This document shows positions 23,501 to 35,041 of a stretch of 64,000 nt of DNA, piece by piece. The stretch lies in assembly GCA_932521025.1 (NCBI GenBank), contig OW051471.1, positions 11,842,001 to 11,906,000 of the forward strand, in the 5' to 3' direction. The position numbers and the translations under genes are program-made. The DNA comes from Oscheius onirici. Its lineage: Eukaryota > Nematoda > Chromadorea > Rhabditida > Rhabditidae. Position 1 is the stretch's first letter. Every line of letters begins with the position of its first letter. The notes under the pieces are model-generated. The model saw nothing but the letters and a program-made list of their open reading frames with translations, was not told the origin of the DNA and ran no database searches.

Positions 23501-26500
23501 GGTTGTGGGGTGCATTTCTATTTCGTCTCCTATTTTTCAATAAAAATTCTTTCAGGAAGCATACCCTCATGCCAATCGAGGAAATGACAGTCGATCGGTG
23601 GTCAGTAGGAGTCATTCAGCTGGCGCTCCGGGTGGAAAGGCTAACAGGAACATCAACAGGTATATTTCGTTCAATTTTCACGAAGAATTTCTGGACCTTT
23701 AAAAAGTTCGGTGCGAGACCCGTACAACATGCACTCCGCCAATCTAATTCAAATTTTTAGGGCAAATTCAAGTTTTGGCTGCGTAATTTTGGCTGAGTAT
23801 CCATACGGGTCTCGTAGCGAACTTTTTAAAGGTCTCCGTAAAAATTGAACGGACTATAAACTCTTATTTCTATGGTTATAAAATTGTGTTCTATTCAGGT
23901 TCTCAAACTTTGTCAAGTCTGGAATGGAAGCGTATGTACTGGGAGATACGAAGATGAATGGTCAGCCGGGAGAGAGACATGAGATTGTTGTGAGTTTGCT
24001 AGAGACAGAAACACAAAGAAACAGAGGAACAGAGAGATAGTGAGACCGAGAGAGGGTGAGACAGAAAGACTACCGTATTACCTCTATTAGAAGCACCCCC
24101 CCCCCCTTATGTTAGAAATACGCAATTGCGTATTCGCGTTTTTCGGGGGTTAAAACGGCATTTCCTAACTTTGTGATGTTTTACAAAGTTGTAGCCCCTG
24201 ACGTCCTCTACAACTCTGCAGAACATCAAAAAGCTGAAAAATATCGTCTTGACCCTGACAAAAGTGAATACGTAATTGCGTATTTCGTATGGAAGGGGGG
24301 AGGGAGCTTCTAATAGAGGTAATATGGTAGTCACCATACACTTTTTAGAACTCGGGTACCATGGTTCAATGGCGTCCCATTCCGCAGTACTATACTTGTA
24401 GTGTGGACAAGCCAAAGAAGGAGTCAAAGATGAAGGGACTGAAGAGTTTTATTGCCTACACTCTGACCTCTTCCCTCCGAGGAATCCAGGTCTCTCGTCG
24501 CTACAAGCATTTTGACTGGCTGCACGAGCGTCTCTCTGCCAAGTACTGCCTCATCCCGATTCCTCCATTGCCGGAGAAGCAGGTTTCTGGTGAGTTCAGT
24601 CTCTCTGTTTCTCAATCTGACAGTCTCTCTGTTCTATCTCTTGGTTTCTTTGTCATTTTTTTCTCAAAAATCTGTTCCAGGACGATATGAAGAAGACCTA
24701 ATCGACCACCGAAAACACATCCTGCAGCTCTGGGTCAATAAAATCTGTAGACATCCCGTCCTGAGTCAATCCGAAGTCTGGCTTCACTTCATCAGCTGTA
24801 CGGACGAAGCAGATTGGAAGAAGGGAAAGCGAAAGGCCGAAAAGGATGAGTACGTTGGAGGAAACTTTCTTCACTGCGTCTCTTTCCCTCCGGGACAGTT
24901 GGACAGTCACAATGTGTATGCCACAGTCCTTTAAATTTTAAGAATATCTTTAGGGAGAGGCAGGTAGACAAATTCCAAAGAAGCGTGAAATCGACGGAAG
25001 ATGCCATGAGAACCATGCAGGAACGGCTACAGGTCTTTCAGAAACTGTATCAGGGACCGGTCAAGTCAAATTGGCAAAAGATGGCCTTGTCATTTTCGAC
25101 CATGGGACAGGCGTTCAGCAATGACGAGCATCCTGGTGAGTTCTTGTTTTTTAGACTGACTGTCCATAATCTTGACAACTTAGCTAGAGAAAAGTTTTTG
25201 GTGAAGTTTGTACAGTTTTGGGTCGAAGAGTAGAGATTTCTCTGATCTTTTTGGCACTGTTTGATCTCCCAACAGTGAATAATCTCTATATCTGTAGGGA
25301 AGAGACTTCTATCGTTGGGTAATCTTCCAATTGCCATCTTCCTAAACTCTGTTCAGAACAGTCTTCTGGCTGTAAATGCAAAAGTTGGCCCAACTTTAGT
25401 AGAGAGTAGGGTCCCCCATCTGTGTGGTGATCTTGTCCGGTTCGAGGTCCATTCTTCGAATAAATGAACTTTTAGTGTGATATTGTGTGATATTATTATA
25501 TCTTTTATTGTGATAATTGTGATATTAATGAGATTCATTTCTGGTCAAATTTAATTGGAAAACGTTAGTCATTCACTTTGTTTATTTTGACTATGGAACG
25601 CCAAATATTCATTTTGCAAACATTCATTTTGCTAACCTGTATCGTTTAAAAGTTGGTTAAAATTCGCCTCGGTTAAAATTCTAGAACATTCCCGAAATGC
25701 CGGTAGTATTGTCGAAAGTCTCGCAATTCGAAAAGTAAGTAAAATATATGAGAAATCCGACTGTTTGGCCACAAAACTCCATTACATTTACGAATTCTTG
25801 GTGCGTCACTCTTATTGACAGCTGCCCGTGTATAATAAAAGTTTCATAACATCAGATGACTAAAAATTCAGGCCCACTAAAAATGTACGAATTCTGCGCT
25901 AGCTAACAAAACTTTTCAGTCTTTATTAATTTAGGCGTACGTTCAATTTTTTTTGAGTTTTTTTTTTCAGAACTTTCAAAATTTGGCTGGAGAAGTAAAG
26001 TTACTTACTGAAGCGGTCTTTACAGCAAATTTTGGTCTCTAGAAGTTTAATTTAACAATTGATAAAACAATTTTTCAGCCTCCGCCAAGATGATGGATGC
26101 CCTTAAGCACACGGCTCATCAGTATCATTCCATTGGTGAAGATTTTGATGTCCATACTCGTAACGATATGGAGCCCATGGTGGAGAATCTCTACTCGTTC
26201 AAGGGACAAGTCCAAGCAGTCCCTGACATTCTCAACGTTCACAAGCAGTGCATTCAGAAACTGCGAGAAAATGAGGCAAAACTGCAGGCGACTGATGCTG
26301 AGAGGATCAGACAGCGAGTGGACACGACGAGCTATGCCGTGATGGCTGAAATGAATCATTTGAATGCTGAGAAGGTACGATTTTTTGTGTAACTTTTGGT
26401 GAACGTTCTGTTTAAGATTGAGGACTTCCGTTCCACCATGTCGACCTACTTGAAGTCCCAGGCCGAATTCTACCAGAAACTGGCAAACAATTTTACGGAA

Positions 26501-26524
26501 CTGGCTCGTCACTACGATTTTTAG
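17576..26524 (+). CDS. lst-4: Sorting nexin, SH3-PX-BAR type (SNX9/18/33 family)
   Basis: Membrane-remodelling adaptor that binds phosphoinositides and acts in endocytosis; the Caenorhabditis family member is LST-4. Twelve exons join with exact phase to 632 residues: 17576-17674, 17721-17813, 19340-19499, 19679-19767, 23257-23457, 23556-23659, 23899-23989, 24349-24589, 24681-24915, 24954-25135, 26079-26374, 26417-26524. Residues 1-64 form an SH3 domain (VRAIYDFEAQPGTGEISI, GGWMEGKN, GLFPRAYVE). A proline-rich and acidic linker follows (PPLPPALPPA, DDFDDEWTDEDE), then a Ser/Arg-rich stretch. PX domain about 283-400 (SRRYKHFDWLHERL, IPIPPLPEKQ, GRYEEDLIDHRK). BAR domain about 425-632, ending LARHYDF. 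An acceptor-like TTCCAG lies six bases before the ATG, compatible with trans-splicing. Introns 2, 4 and 10 are long (1.5, 3.5 and 0.9 kb) and hold repeats and candidate alternative starts. An AATAAA lies at 26718. Confidence 0.93.
19072..19299 (+). CDS. Candidate alternative first exon of the sorting-nexin gene
   Basis: 76 codons open with MLFTSGLRKAVDHFDPNSAA and end at GGG/GTTCTGAGAG. The 40-nt intron to 19340 carries a TTCTAAC branch-like motif and ends TTTCAG. Phase 0 on both sides joins it to exon 3 (SVPPLPPALPP). Use of this exon would give an isoform without SH3. TTGGTTCAG just before the ATG could be a trans-splice acceptor. This is inferred from sequence only. Confidence 0.55.
20994..21080 (+). 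CDS. Second candidate alternative first exon of the sorting-nexin gene
   Basis: 29 codons (MLFSRARSASTIAMENHLQI...) end in phase 0 at TCA/GTGAGT, compatible with exon 5 at 23257. A TTAAACAG acceptor-like site lies about 17 nt upstream of the ATG. It would give a still shorter isoform with PX and BAR only. Confidence 0.4.
22753..22826 (+). repeat. tRNA-like sequence in sorting-nexin intron 4
   Basis: TTGGCGCAGTGGGTAAAGCG matches an A box/D arm and CAGGTTTAATTCTCC a degenerate B box/T arm. The acceptor stem does not close, so it is a tRNA pseudogene or SINE head. Confidence 0.5.
23018..23095 (-). repeat. tRNA-like sequence facing the one at 22753
   Basis: On the minus strand ATGGCGCAGTCGGTAGGCG (A box) and ATGTTCAATCCCCC (B box) are correctly spaced, but stems are poor. 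Together with 22753-22826 it forms a convergent pair of tRNA-like units about 200 bp apart. Confidence 0.5.
23668..23852. mobile_element. MITE family C in a sorting-nexin intron
   Basis: Inverted ends: CGTTCAATTTTCACG ... AAAAAGTTCGGTGCGAGACC against GGGTCTCGTAGCGAACTTTT ... AAAATTGAACGG. The interior holds TTTTGGCTGAGTATCCATAC. The second copy is at 57798-57931. Confidence 0.8.
24070..24330. mobile_element. MITE family A, full copy in a sorting-nexin intron
   Basis: The ends CTACCGTATTACCTCTATT and AATAGAGGTAATATGGTAG are inverted repeats, and the termini carry TA. Inside, GCGTATTCGCG and GTAATTGCGTA face each other around a CTACAACT palindrome. It lies wholly within the intron 23990-24348, ending 18 nt before the acceptor. 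Confidence 0.85.
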
Positions 26525-27110
26525 TTCCGTTTCTCTTAAAAAATTGTCACCATTCCTCTCTCGCAATGTCCCTGGACTTGTTCTAAAACAGATTACTAAA
26601 ATCCCGTGTATTCTTTAACCCTTTAAATTTCTGTAAAGTTCAGTGCTATGATCTGCTCTCCTATCTTAATTCTTCTTCAAGGCAATGTGGCTCTTTGTAG
26701 TAGTTTTCTTACGCAAAAATAAAAGAGATTCTATGGAAGCATATTGACAGACTGAGAGACTACCCGATTCCGATTATCCATGACCTACTGGAGAAGATTA
26801 CCACTACAACAAGTTGTGATAAAAAACGAAAGTTTCCCACTGGAATTCGATCGGTTGTCAAGAGCAAAGTTCTCTCCAGACTGAATGCCTAACTGTTCCT
26901 GATGACTAGTTTAAGATAGTTTGTCCTAAAAGGTAAAAGAAGACTCCAAAAAAGCAACCAAATATTTTTGGGACTGTGTACCTGTTTGTGAGACTCTGAT
27001 CTGACTGTTTTAATGACCTGCCTCTTTCTCGACATTTGAGGACAACTTTGAGTGAATCGAGGAGGACTTTCTGACCGAGGAAAAAGGTAGAACGAGGATG
27101 GTAGACTTGG

Positions 27111-27304
27111 TATAGTCTGTTCAAAAAATAGAAAGCATTATTTGAATTGGCCCCCACTTTTTCATTGGCTGAGTATGCAACATTGACATGCCTGTAACCT
27201 GCTACGCAGCTAAATTCCCGCCAATTTGATTTGAAAATTGTTCTATGAAGAAAGGGATGAAAAAAAAAATGAAAAATGCTCTCTACATTTTGAACAGACT
27301 ATAG
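27111..27304. mobile_element. MITE family B
   Basis: ~190 bp with inverted ends TATAGTCTGTTCAAAA and TTTTGAACAGACTATA. The interior includes CATTGGCTGAGTATGCAAC and GCTACGCAGCTAAATTCCCG. It has no coding capacity. Confidence 0.85.
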
Positions 27305-28607
27305 AGTCGAAAGAACATACACAGAAGACCCTTATTCGCTGAAGATTCTAAGGAAAGTTTCTGCTGGCTGAACTGTTGTTTTCTCTGGCGGATCTGTAGT
27401 CTTCGTCGATCAGTAGGAATACGGTGGATGACTGCAGCTACAACTGAACCCCAAAACTGAAGTCGCGCCATGATGGCTCATGTGAATACATTGACAAGCT
27501 AATAAACAGTAAACAGTAGGAATACAACTACACCTGTCTAGTTCATATGGATCAGGATTAGAGCACATTCTACCCAGTTGCTGCTAAAAACAATCAGAAT
27601 GCTTATATTTGTATCTTCTTACCACGCATCCCCATACTTATCCGTAAACTAAATAGCCAGTTATTGAAGACTCTCGCGCACTTTTGAACTGCTCCCTCGG
27701 GCAGAAGAGTTCATAGCCCACGGTTTTGGATTAGAAAAGGCTCCCCAGAGGAATCTCTTCGCTCAAAACAATGGTCATTTTTTGCAAGAGCAGAGGTGAA
27801 TTTAGGTCCCCAAGCAATCATCCTCTGACTTCAGATTCTGATCTCTCGAAGCCGTCTCCTACTCAAGAGACTGGGTAAATTAATAAGCGAACAGACTCAT
27901 TTGGACTGGTTCTTCAGACCCGGAAGTCTAGTTCTTTTTTCTCAGTGTCTGTCTCTTCATTCAGACTGATCTTTGACTTATCCTATGATTGAAAATCAAA
28001 CGGAAAATGCAAAAAATTAACCTATTAACCAATCTGTTTACTAGTCGCCTCATCAATTTTTCAGTCATTCATAGAACCCGCCGTGACGTCAAAGCTGGTC
28101 TGCTAGGCAATCTTTCTAATCGAGCGTGAGTCAATTGTGAGTCGCTCTTTAGAAAAAGCTTTAAGTTTTTTAACACTCAATCTCCTGAAGTGAGTGGAGA
28201 GTCCCAAAAACGTCACCTACACTTGCATATTCGGTTCTAAGAGATCTCTTTCTGCATAACAGCCAAAGATCTCTAAATCATTCCATCTTTGTAGCTGGCT
28301 ATCAATTCTAGTGAATGTGTAGTATTCATGAGATCGAGCTAGCTCTAAAGTACATGTTTGTCACGGAATAGCTATTGTTCGGCTGGCAGCACCCTTGTTT
28401 AAAATGTTTTGTTCGCAGTAAACCGTAAATTACAGGAAACTTGGCTTTTCAACATGTGCAAGTATTTTTAAGCTTCGCGATGTTCTGCAAAGCTGTATAA
28501 CTCATCAATTACTACAACTTAACTGAACACCACAATAATGGAAATTGTATGCGAAACCTAGAAAATTGAGTTTTTTCACAACATTTAGTGTGGAAACTAG
28601 ACATATG

Positions 28608-28975
28608 CGCTTGGACCGGCTTGGAAAAAAATTTGCCTTCAGTGCGGCGGGCAAAAGAAATTTAGTACGCTTTTTTTCTGCGTTATTTTTTGTTTCCCCA
28701 GTGATTATGAACAAATAGCATAGAAAAAAGTTAGGCAAAAAAAGATGAATTCACAAAGAAAATTGAAGTTTCATACGAAAAACACGAATTTTGTCGATTT
28801 TTTTCGCGAATTTCGTCTTATTTTTCGTTTTTCTTTGCGGATTTTTCCTTTTTGCTTAACTTTTTTCTGTGCTAGTCGGTATTTGTTCACAATGACTGGG
28901 GAAACACAAAAAAAACTGAATTTCTTTTGCCCGCCCTGATCGCTAATTTTTTTCCAGCCGGTCCAAGCGCACATC
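28608..28975. mobile_element. Large imperfect inverted repeat, foldback element
   Basis: About 28608-28740 (GCGCTTGGACCGGCTTGG, GGCGGGCAAAAGAAATTTAG, CAGTGATTATGAACAAATA) is mirrored by about 28845-28975 (TATTTGTTCACAATGACTG, AATTTCTTTTGCCCGCC, AGCCGGTCCAAGCGCAC). No coding capacity was seen. Confidence 0.75.
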
Positions 28976-30389
28976 TCTAGTGGAGACGAACTAGACGAGT
29001 CTTTTCACTTTTTTTGAAACTTCTCAGATTTTCTTCTAGAACACAGCCCCATTTCCATCTTTCAGTTTCCCACTGCAAAACTCTGCTCATCCTTAATCAA
29101 TCCCCCTGATTCCAGAGCTTGTTAGTTCCCCTAATCGGACATTTATATTCAACCAGACTGATTCAAAGATCCACTAGAAATTTTGCACTTATCCCGTCCA
29201 GACGTCTCTTTCTTTCTTTGAGGCTTCCGACGTCAAATCACAGAGAAATGACAGCCTTTCTAAAGATTCCCACCAGAAGCAAAGATCTTTGTTGCACAGA
29301 GAGCTATTTTCGAGCCCTAGGGCAACAATAGAGCTCTCTAATTTTTTTTCACATGCACTAGCCCTCATTAGTTGCTGGTCTCTAGGCAAAACATAAAAAT
29401 CTTGGAGTTAATTTTTCTACTGGTACAATCAAATTTCGTCTCGTTGTCATTGAATGGGACTAATTTGTTCGCTTATACATTTACGTAGGTACAGAGATTG
29501 GTACGACTTTTTAGATTTTGAACTGTTTTTGAAATGGGTTCATTTTTTTTAAAATTAATAGCTATCACAAAGCATAACTCAAATATTTTTTAGGTGTTTA
29601 GGTCTTACTCTGAACGTACCTCGAAATCTGCTCTTCTTGAGCTTTACACAGAACAGTTTTTGTGGCTCTGATTTTATACTGTCAAATAATTGAAAACAGT
29701 AATCAGTAATCCAAAAAAGTAGAACTCACAAGATTTTTATACAATGGATCATCACTCGGATCTTGTTAGTTTTTGGAATGGACTTGCGGTCCGGTACAAT
29801 TTTTGGTGCAACTGTTTGTCTCTCGTTTGTCCCATAACTATAGGTTACTGTAATTTTTTAAAAGACTACATTTCGCTCTGGAATCGGACAGAACTGCTAC
29901 GAAATCGAAAGCATTGCTTGATCTAAGACCCAGACATTGTTTTCGATCACATTGCTTTCCACCGTACCCAGGAAACAAAGAGGACAGATTCCAGGTGATA
30001 GTTTTTGAATTTTCGATCTCCCAAGTTTTTCAGTTTTTGAATTTCAATCTTATCAGTTTTTCGTAATCACATAATGTCACAGCTTCCATAAAAATATCCA
30101 CTCCCAGTTCCTCCTCCCACTAGCTCGAGCTCTTCTCACGTTCCGATCAAAAATGTCGCGCTAACAGCTTTTTTCCCTCCTCTCCTAATTGCATCTTTGT
30201 GGGTGTGCCATGAAAAAAAAGGATACCCTCCGTTAAGCGGCTTTTTCTTCGCACCCAATCAGCGTGGGGTAGATTTAGCCTCTTGAGAGGCTTCGTTTCA
30301 AATAAAAACTCTCTAATTTGAACAAAGACCAGCCGGCTTCGCCGCCTGTCGGCGGCTTTTTTTCACTTGTGTTTTTCTTTACTTCTGTT

Positions 30390-30710
30390 CCCTCACCCAG
30401 TCAACTGATCCATTTTGATTCCTTCCGCAGTCAACCGATCTCTTATGATCCCTTTTCCGGCTATCCGATCCCTCTCCGAACTTATACAGATTAACCGATC
30501 CCTTCCAATCCCCTACCGATTACCCTGACTCTATTTCCTACTCAAAAAAATTTAGCAAAAATATTTGGCGAGGGGAGGAGTCGAACCCGGGTCGTCTGGG
30601 TGAAGACGGCGACTCTTAACAATACACCAAAATATCAGGTCCCGGAGAAACAAACAAACAAACACACAGAGTCCACGACAGACACCATTGCGCTTTAGTA
30701 GTAGAGAGAT
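30390..30710 (-). repeat. tRNA-derived SINE, third copy, unlinked to the arms
   Basis: This carries the same body, tRNA-Glu-like head (minus strand, about 30567-30640), CAAA-rich stretch and CGACAGACACCATTGCGC tail as the arm copies, with scattered substitutions and small indels. It shows that the family disperses independently of the 3.2-kb duplication. Confidence 0.8.
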
Positions 30711-31059
30711 TACGGCTGGTAGTACACCCTTAACGTCAAAAGAAGGACAGGGCGAGAAGTAGAGACGACACCAGCTGACAAGTTCAGAGACAAAAAGTTG
30801 TTATTTTCGACTTCTATCAGGTTTGAGACCAGAGAACCTCGTTAATTAGCTGAATATAGTTGTTGTTTGTCTCACCCCGGTACCAGGCACCTCTCTACTT
30901 CATAGACTCTCGTGCTCTCTCATTAATAAGATGCTACTTCCTCATAACCATTTGAGGTTCATGAATCTGTCTCTCTCTTTCTTTATTCATTTAAATCAAG
31001 CCTGATTATCGACTAGAGCGTCTCGTAGGGTAGACTATTCATTCTTCGTAAGTGTTACC

Positions 31060-31480
31060 GGCCAGCTCCCTGATCTCATCAAGCCATCTGCATCGCCGAC
31101 CACCAGCTCTTCTTGATCCTTTTCTCGATACTCTTTCAGTAATTCTCTTGGTCCAGCGAGTGGTCTTCATACTTGCAATTCTTTCGGCCCAGCAGTTTCT
31201 TACAAACATCCAATCTCTCAGTTACTGAAACCCTTCTCAGACGTTCGTTGTGTCATCTGTCCTGCATCAATATTCCCAGCAAACATCTTTCGAGCTTTCG
31301 TTTGGCAATGGTCAGGCACTTTCTATCAGCTTCGCGAAGGCACCAGGTTTCAGCTCCAAAATGAACAATGGGCGTCACCACCGATTCGAAGAGATTCCTC
31401 CTTTTAGAAAGCGGGATCGTCCTGTCACAAAGAAGTTTTCTGTTCTCGTTGAATTTCCAGTATCCTTCATTTCTTTCCAA
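31060..31480 (-). mobile_element. Non-LTR retrotransposon relic, end of reverse-transcriptase ORF
   Basis: The minus-strand translation shows RRNLFESVVTPIVHFGAETW, AKRKLERCLLGI and, after a stop, NERLRRVSVTERLDVCKKLL. This is the order found at the C-terminal end of LINE reverse transcriptases (thumb region and beyond). Stops and the lack of the rest of the ORF mark a dead fragment. A related fragment is at 47995-48540. Confidence 0.75.
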
Positions 31481-33383
31481 GAAAAAATTTCCAGTATCCT
31501 AGTCCGACTCTTCGTTTTACTTCGACACTGTCTGTGAATGGGATGGCCATCTTCGAGCAGGGGAAGATGAACGATTCGACAAATTTTACCGTTTCTCCTG
31601 TCTCTCTCTTCTGTCCCTCTCTAACTTACCTCAGTTCTCCAAAATCTATTCCCGATCTTGACTCAGGAACTCTTTTGACGTCCATTGAGATTACACCGTC
31701 TTAGTAACAGTTGATTGTTAGATACAGAGACGGCTACTTTTGACTGATTGAGAGATGCATTTCGAGAGCTTCCGCATGAAAACAAGGAAATGATGCAAGA
31801 GGGGGAAAAAAGAAGAGGTTCTAATTGAGAAATGTGTTGTGTTGAAATGTTGGGACCTCATGACGGTAGTAGTTAACTTGCGGCAGGCTGAGCGGTTTGT
31901 TTTGTATTTTTTTAAGATTAAAGTTTGAAAAGATTTTGCCTTTTTCATCTGTCTTTCCCACAAGATAACATGTCTTCCCACTCGTAACTGAGACAGGATG
32001 CACACCTTGGACTTTTGGCTTTTGCTCTTAAAAGGTCTCTGCCGTTCGCTTTATCTTAAAAAACTTTCCCTGGAGAGGGGTCCCGCCAAAAAAAGGTCTC
32101 AAAAAGCGGACGTCTAGAGGGCCTAACGTCGATCTTCTTTTCGACTGTAGCCGATGGAGAGTGTGTGTCTTTGAACTTTCCCTAATCCCCCAATCAGATT
32201 GGTCTTTCTGTTGCTCACACTCTCTCTTTCTCTGTCTCTTACTCTCTGACCTTCTGACTCTCTGACTCTCTCTCTCTCATTGTTACTCTCATCTCCCTCC
32301 TGAGGTTTGTCTCCTCAAGACCACACTTTTGTTAGTCTCTCTAGGTTTTTCTCCCCCAGCCGAGAGAGAAGAGACAGCCAGGCTGAGCCTCTGCAGTCTC
32401 ATGCCGTCGCATGGTCTCTCCCTAGGCGCGCGAATTGATCGCCACGACTCCGCCCCCTTAGGGGGCCAGGCGTGCTTTTCTCTCTCTCTTCTCTCTCCAC
32501 TCTCTGGACCCAACAAACTCGTGTCCTTTCCCCGGGCATGTTCTTTTTCTGTCCTCTAGTTGTCCTTATAAGATCATTTAACGATTGTTTTCTCTGACTC
32601 TATCAGCTAATTTCTTTCGATTCATGTGAAAAACAGGTTCTGCCCTTTAGGCTCACTCAGTTGTTTTCAACCAGGGGTGGACACACACTGTTATCTGTTT
32701 CTCTCTGTGTTCTCACTCATCGAACCTTGACGTCTCACTCTCTTAATTTATCTGAAAAAATAGCCTCTGCCCCGTGTTTCAATTTGCCTTTTCAAAGCTG
32801 ATTAATGCTGCCAGTGCCCGACATATTTCTGGCATGTTTGTAGTCTGGAAAAAATTGGAGACCTTTTGAATTTGGCCGGGAACGTTTTTTTTCGCGGTTC
32901 AGGTTTCACGATAAATAAGGCATAACCTTTCCTCCGACTAAACCTCTACGGGTGATCTGTGGTCCTTTAAACGCATCAAATCTTTCTGTAAACTTACCAA
33001 GCTACCTTTTTTTCGATTCCTAGAATCTTTGAAAGTGTTCTTTGGTTATGACTTAACGACTGCTGGATCTTTGGAGTTGTTGACTAGAAGATTTTGTTCT
33101 GGTCCGTGATCTAGGGTATAATCAGAGCGGCAATTTTCCGTGTTAGGTGAATAACAAAGACCAGCTGTGAATCTTTCTAGCCAAGAAATTTCGAGCATTT
33201 CTGACCTTTGGTAACAACAACGAATGATACGTTTTTTTCCCATTGTTTTCCATCTTTTGCTTGTCTCGATACTGTTTTCAAAGATTAGTCGGCAGAGACC
33301 TTACCCTCTTTTGTAGACATGACCTTTAAATCAGTTTGGAGACGAATAATACTCTCAACTTCGACTCTAGTAATGGAATTTTT

Positions 33384-33565
33384 TGGGCTGTCTCTCAGTA
33401 AAAACGTTCGATTTGAAACGGTTTCTTTGCAAAAATCTTGGCTGAATCTCCAATGTTTCTGTTATGTACCCAAATTGATATAACGTGTAAACATTTGATA
33501 CTCCGCCAAGATTTTTGCAAAGTGACCGTTTTCAAATCGAACGTTTTCACTGCGAGACAGCCCCG
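33384..33565. mobile_element. MITE family D
   Basis: Ends GGGCTGTCTCTCAGT ... CGTTCGATTTGAAA against TTTCAAATCGAACG ... TGCGAGACAGCCCC; internal GCAAAAATCTTGGCTGA/CCGCCAAGATTTTTGC. Related copies at 12945-13095 (rearranged) and 63207-63390. Confidence 0.8.
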
Positions 33566-34813
33566 AATTTTTTGTTGGCTCCTGACTCTTGTGTCAAAAA
33601 ATATCTATTTTTAACCTGGGAACGTCGAACGATAATAGTCTGTCCTAAATTGTATGGCTCAGTTTCCCGACTAGCCTTTTTCTTGTCCCCAGGTTATTTC
33701 CATGCTCTCACTGGATACTTTCCTCCTTGGGACCAAAAAGTGCAAAACGTCACTGCTGCTGCTCGTTTTTCTATTCACTGAAGCCTTAAAGAACTTTTCT
33801 TCTAGAATTACATCACTTTCCGACGTGTCCTTCTTATTCATTGTTGGGGCTGCACATTTTCGGACTGACATAAATTCTTTGAACCTTACTGTTCCTTTAA
33901 TTCGGGAAATCGCCTCATGTTTCCCATATTTTTAACCGGCCCCATCCAAGCGAATTTGTCTCGACCAAACTTCTGTCAGCCCCAAACTTGTGTAAGCCCT
34001 GTCTCTCCAAGTTCCCCCCATTCACCAATCCACATCAATGATATTTCTTTTCTGAGAGTTCATCTCGACCAAAGTAACTCGCTGTACTCTTCTCCTTTCT
34101 CCCTCAAATCAACTCATCAGCGAGCTGCAGTGTTTGTACTCTCGGACTCTGATCCATCTTTTAAGATATTCAAGCCGCATTAGGCTTTGGGAAAGCTCAC
34201 TGGAAAAAAGCTTTCTGACCGAAAAACGTGAGAAACTGAGCTGTTTTTCAAAGTTTCTGAGAGGCTGACGAAGATTAGACATTCCGCCCTTTCTCCCCGA
34301 ACACAAATCCGGATGCACCATAGATTAGAGAGAGAGAGCGAGCGCGCGTGATTCTCAAGCTGAATTCCAGGCTGCTTCTAACACGTTTCACGTTGGATTT
34401 TGAAGCTGTGCCAGAGAGTAAATATTTACGCCGCTGCCGTTTCAAACAACGAAAATCTGTCCCTCAGACTCTCTCGTTCTCAGTCTCTCTCTCCCAAGTA
34501 AAATATCATATCTGTATCCAAAGCGTGCAAAAAAACTGGGAAAACAAGCCGATTACAGAAGGCAGAGAGAGGGAGAGACCATATCAACAAAAAAGTATTG
34601 TTGTTTTGGGTGCCTTGTTTTCGAGTCTAGTAGAGATGTTGTACTGAGCATGACTATTGTTTTCGAGACTCTGCCATATGAGGGTAACAGTTTCGAAAGT
34701 AACTCGGGACTGAAAGGGCTGAGAACGTCAGCTTTACTATTCCTGTGAAGGTGAGTTGCGTCTTGTTTTCGTAAACGTCAGACAGACATAGATGGTTACT
34801 GTAGCTTCTCTGG

Positions 34814-35041
34814 TATGGTCTGTACAAAAAGAAGAAGAGGGATTAGCGTAAGATTTCAGCTCTTAAATGCGGGACCCATTTAGTACGCAAAAGATGAATA
34901 CTCAGCCAGCCTACAAATATGAAAGATACGCAGCGAAAGTTAGAATTTGTTGGCTGAGTATCCAATTTTTGCATGCTAACTGGGTCTCGAAGGGAAGAAC
35001 TAAAATCTTACGGTAATCCTTCATTTTTTGAACAGACCATA
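34814..35041. mobile_element. MITE with TATGGTCTGT ends
   Basis: Ends TATGGTCTGTACAAAAAG and TTTTTTGAACAGACCATA; internal CGTAAGATTTCAG/CTAAAATCTTACG and GTTGGCTGAGTATCCAAT. Related to family B by its termini. Confidence 0.75.

Noticed and set aside
32210-32300. Possible regulatory CT-repeat
   Set aside because: Low-complexity CTCT tracts occur throughout the gene-poor region and have no positional relation to a gene.
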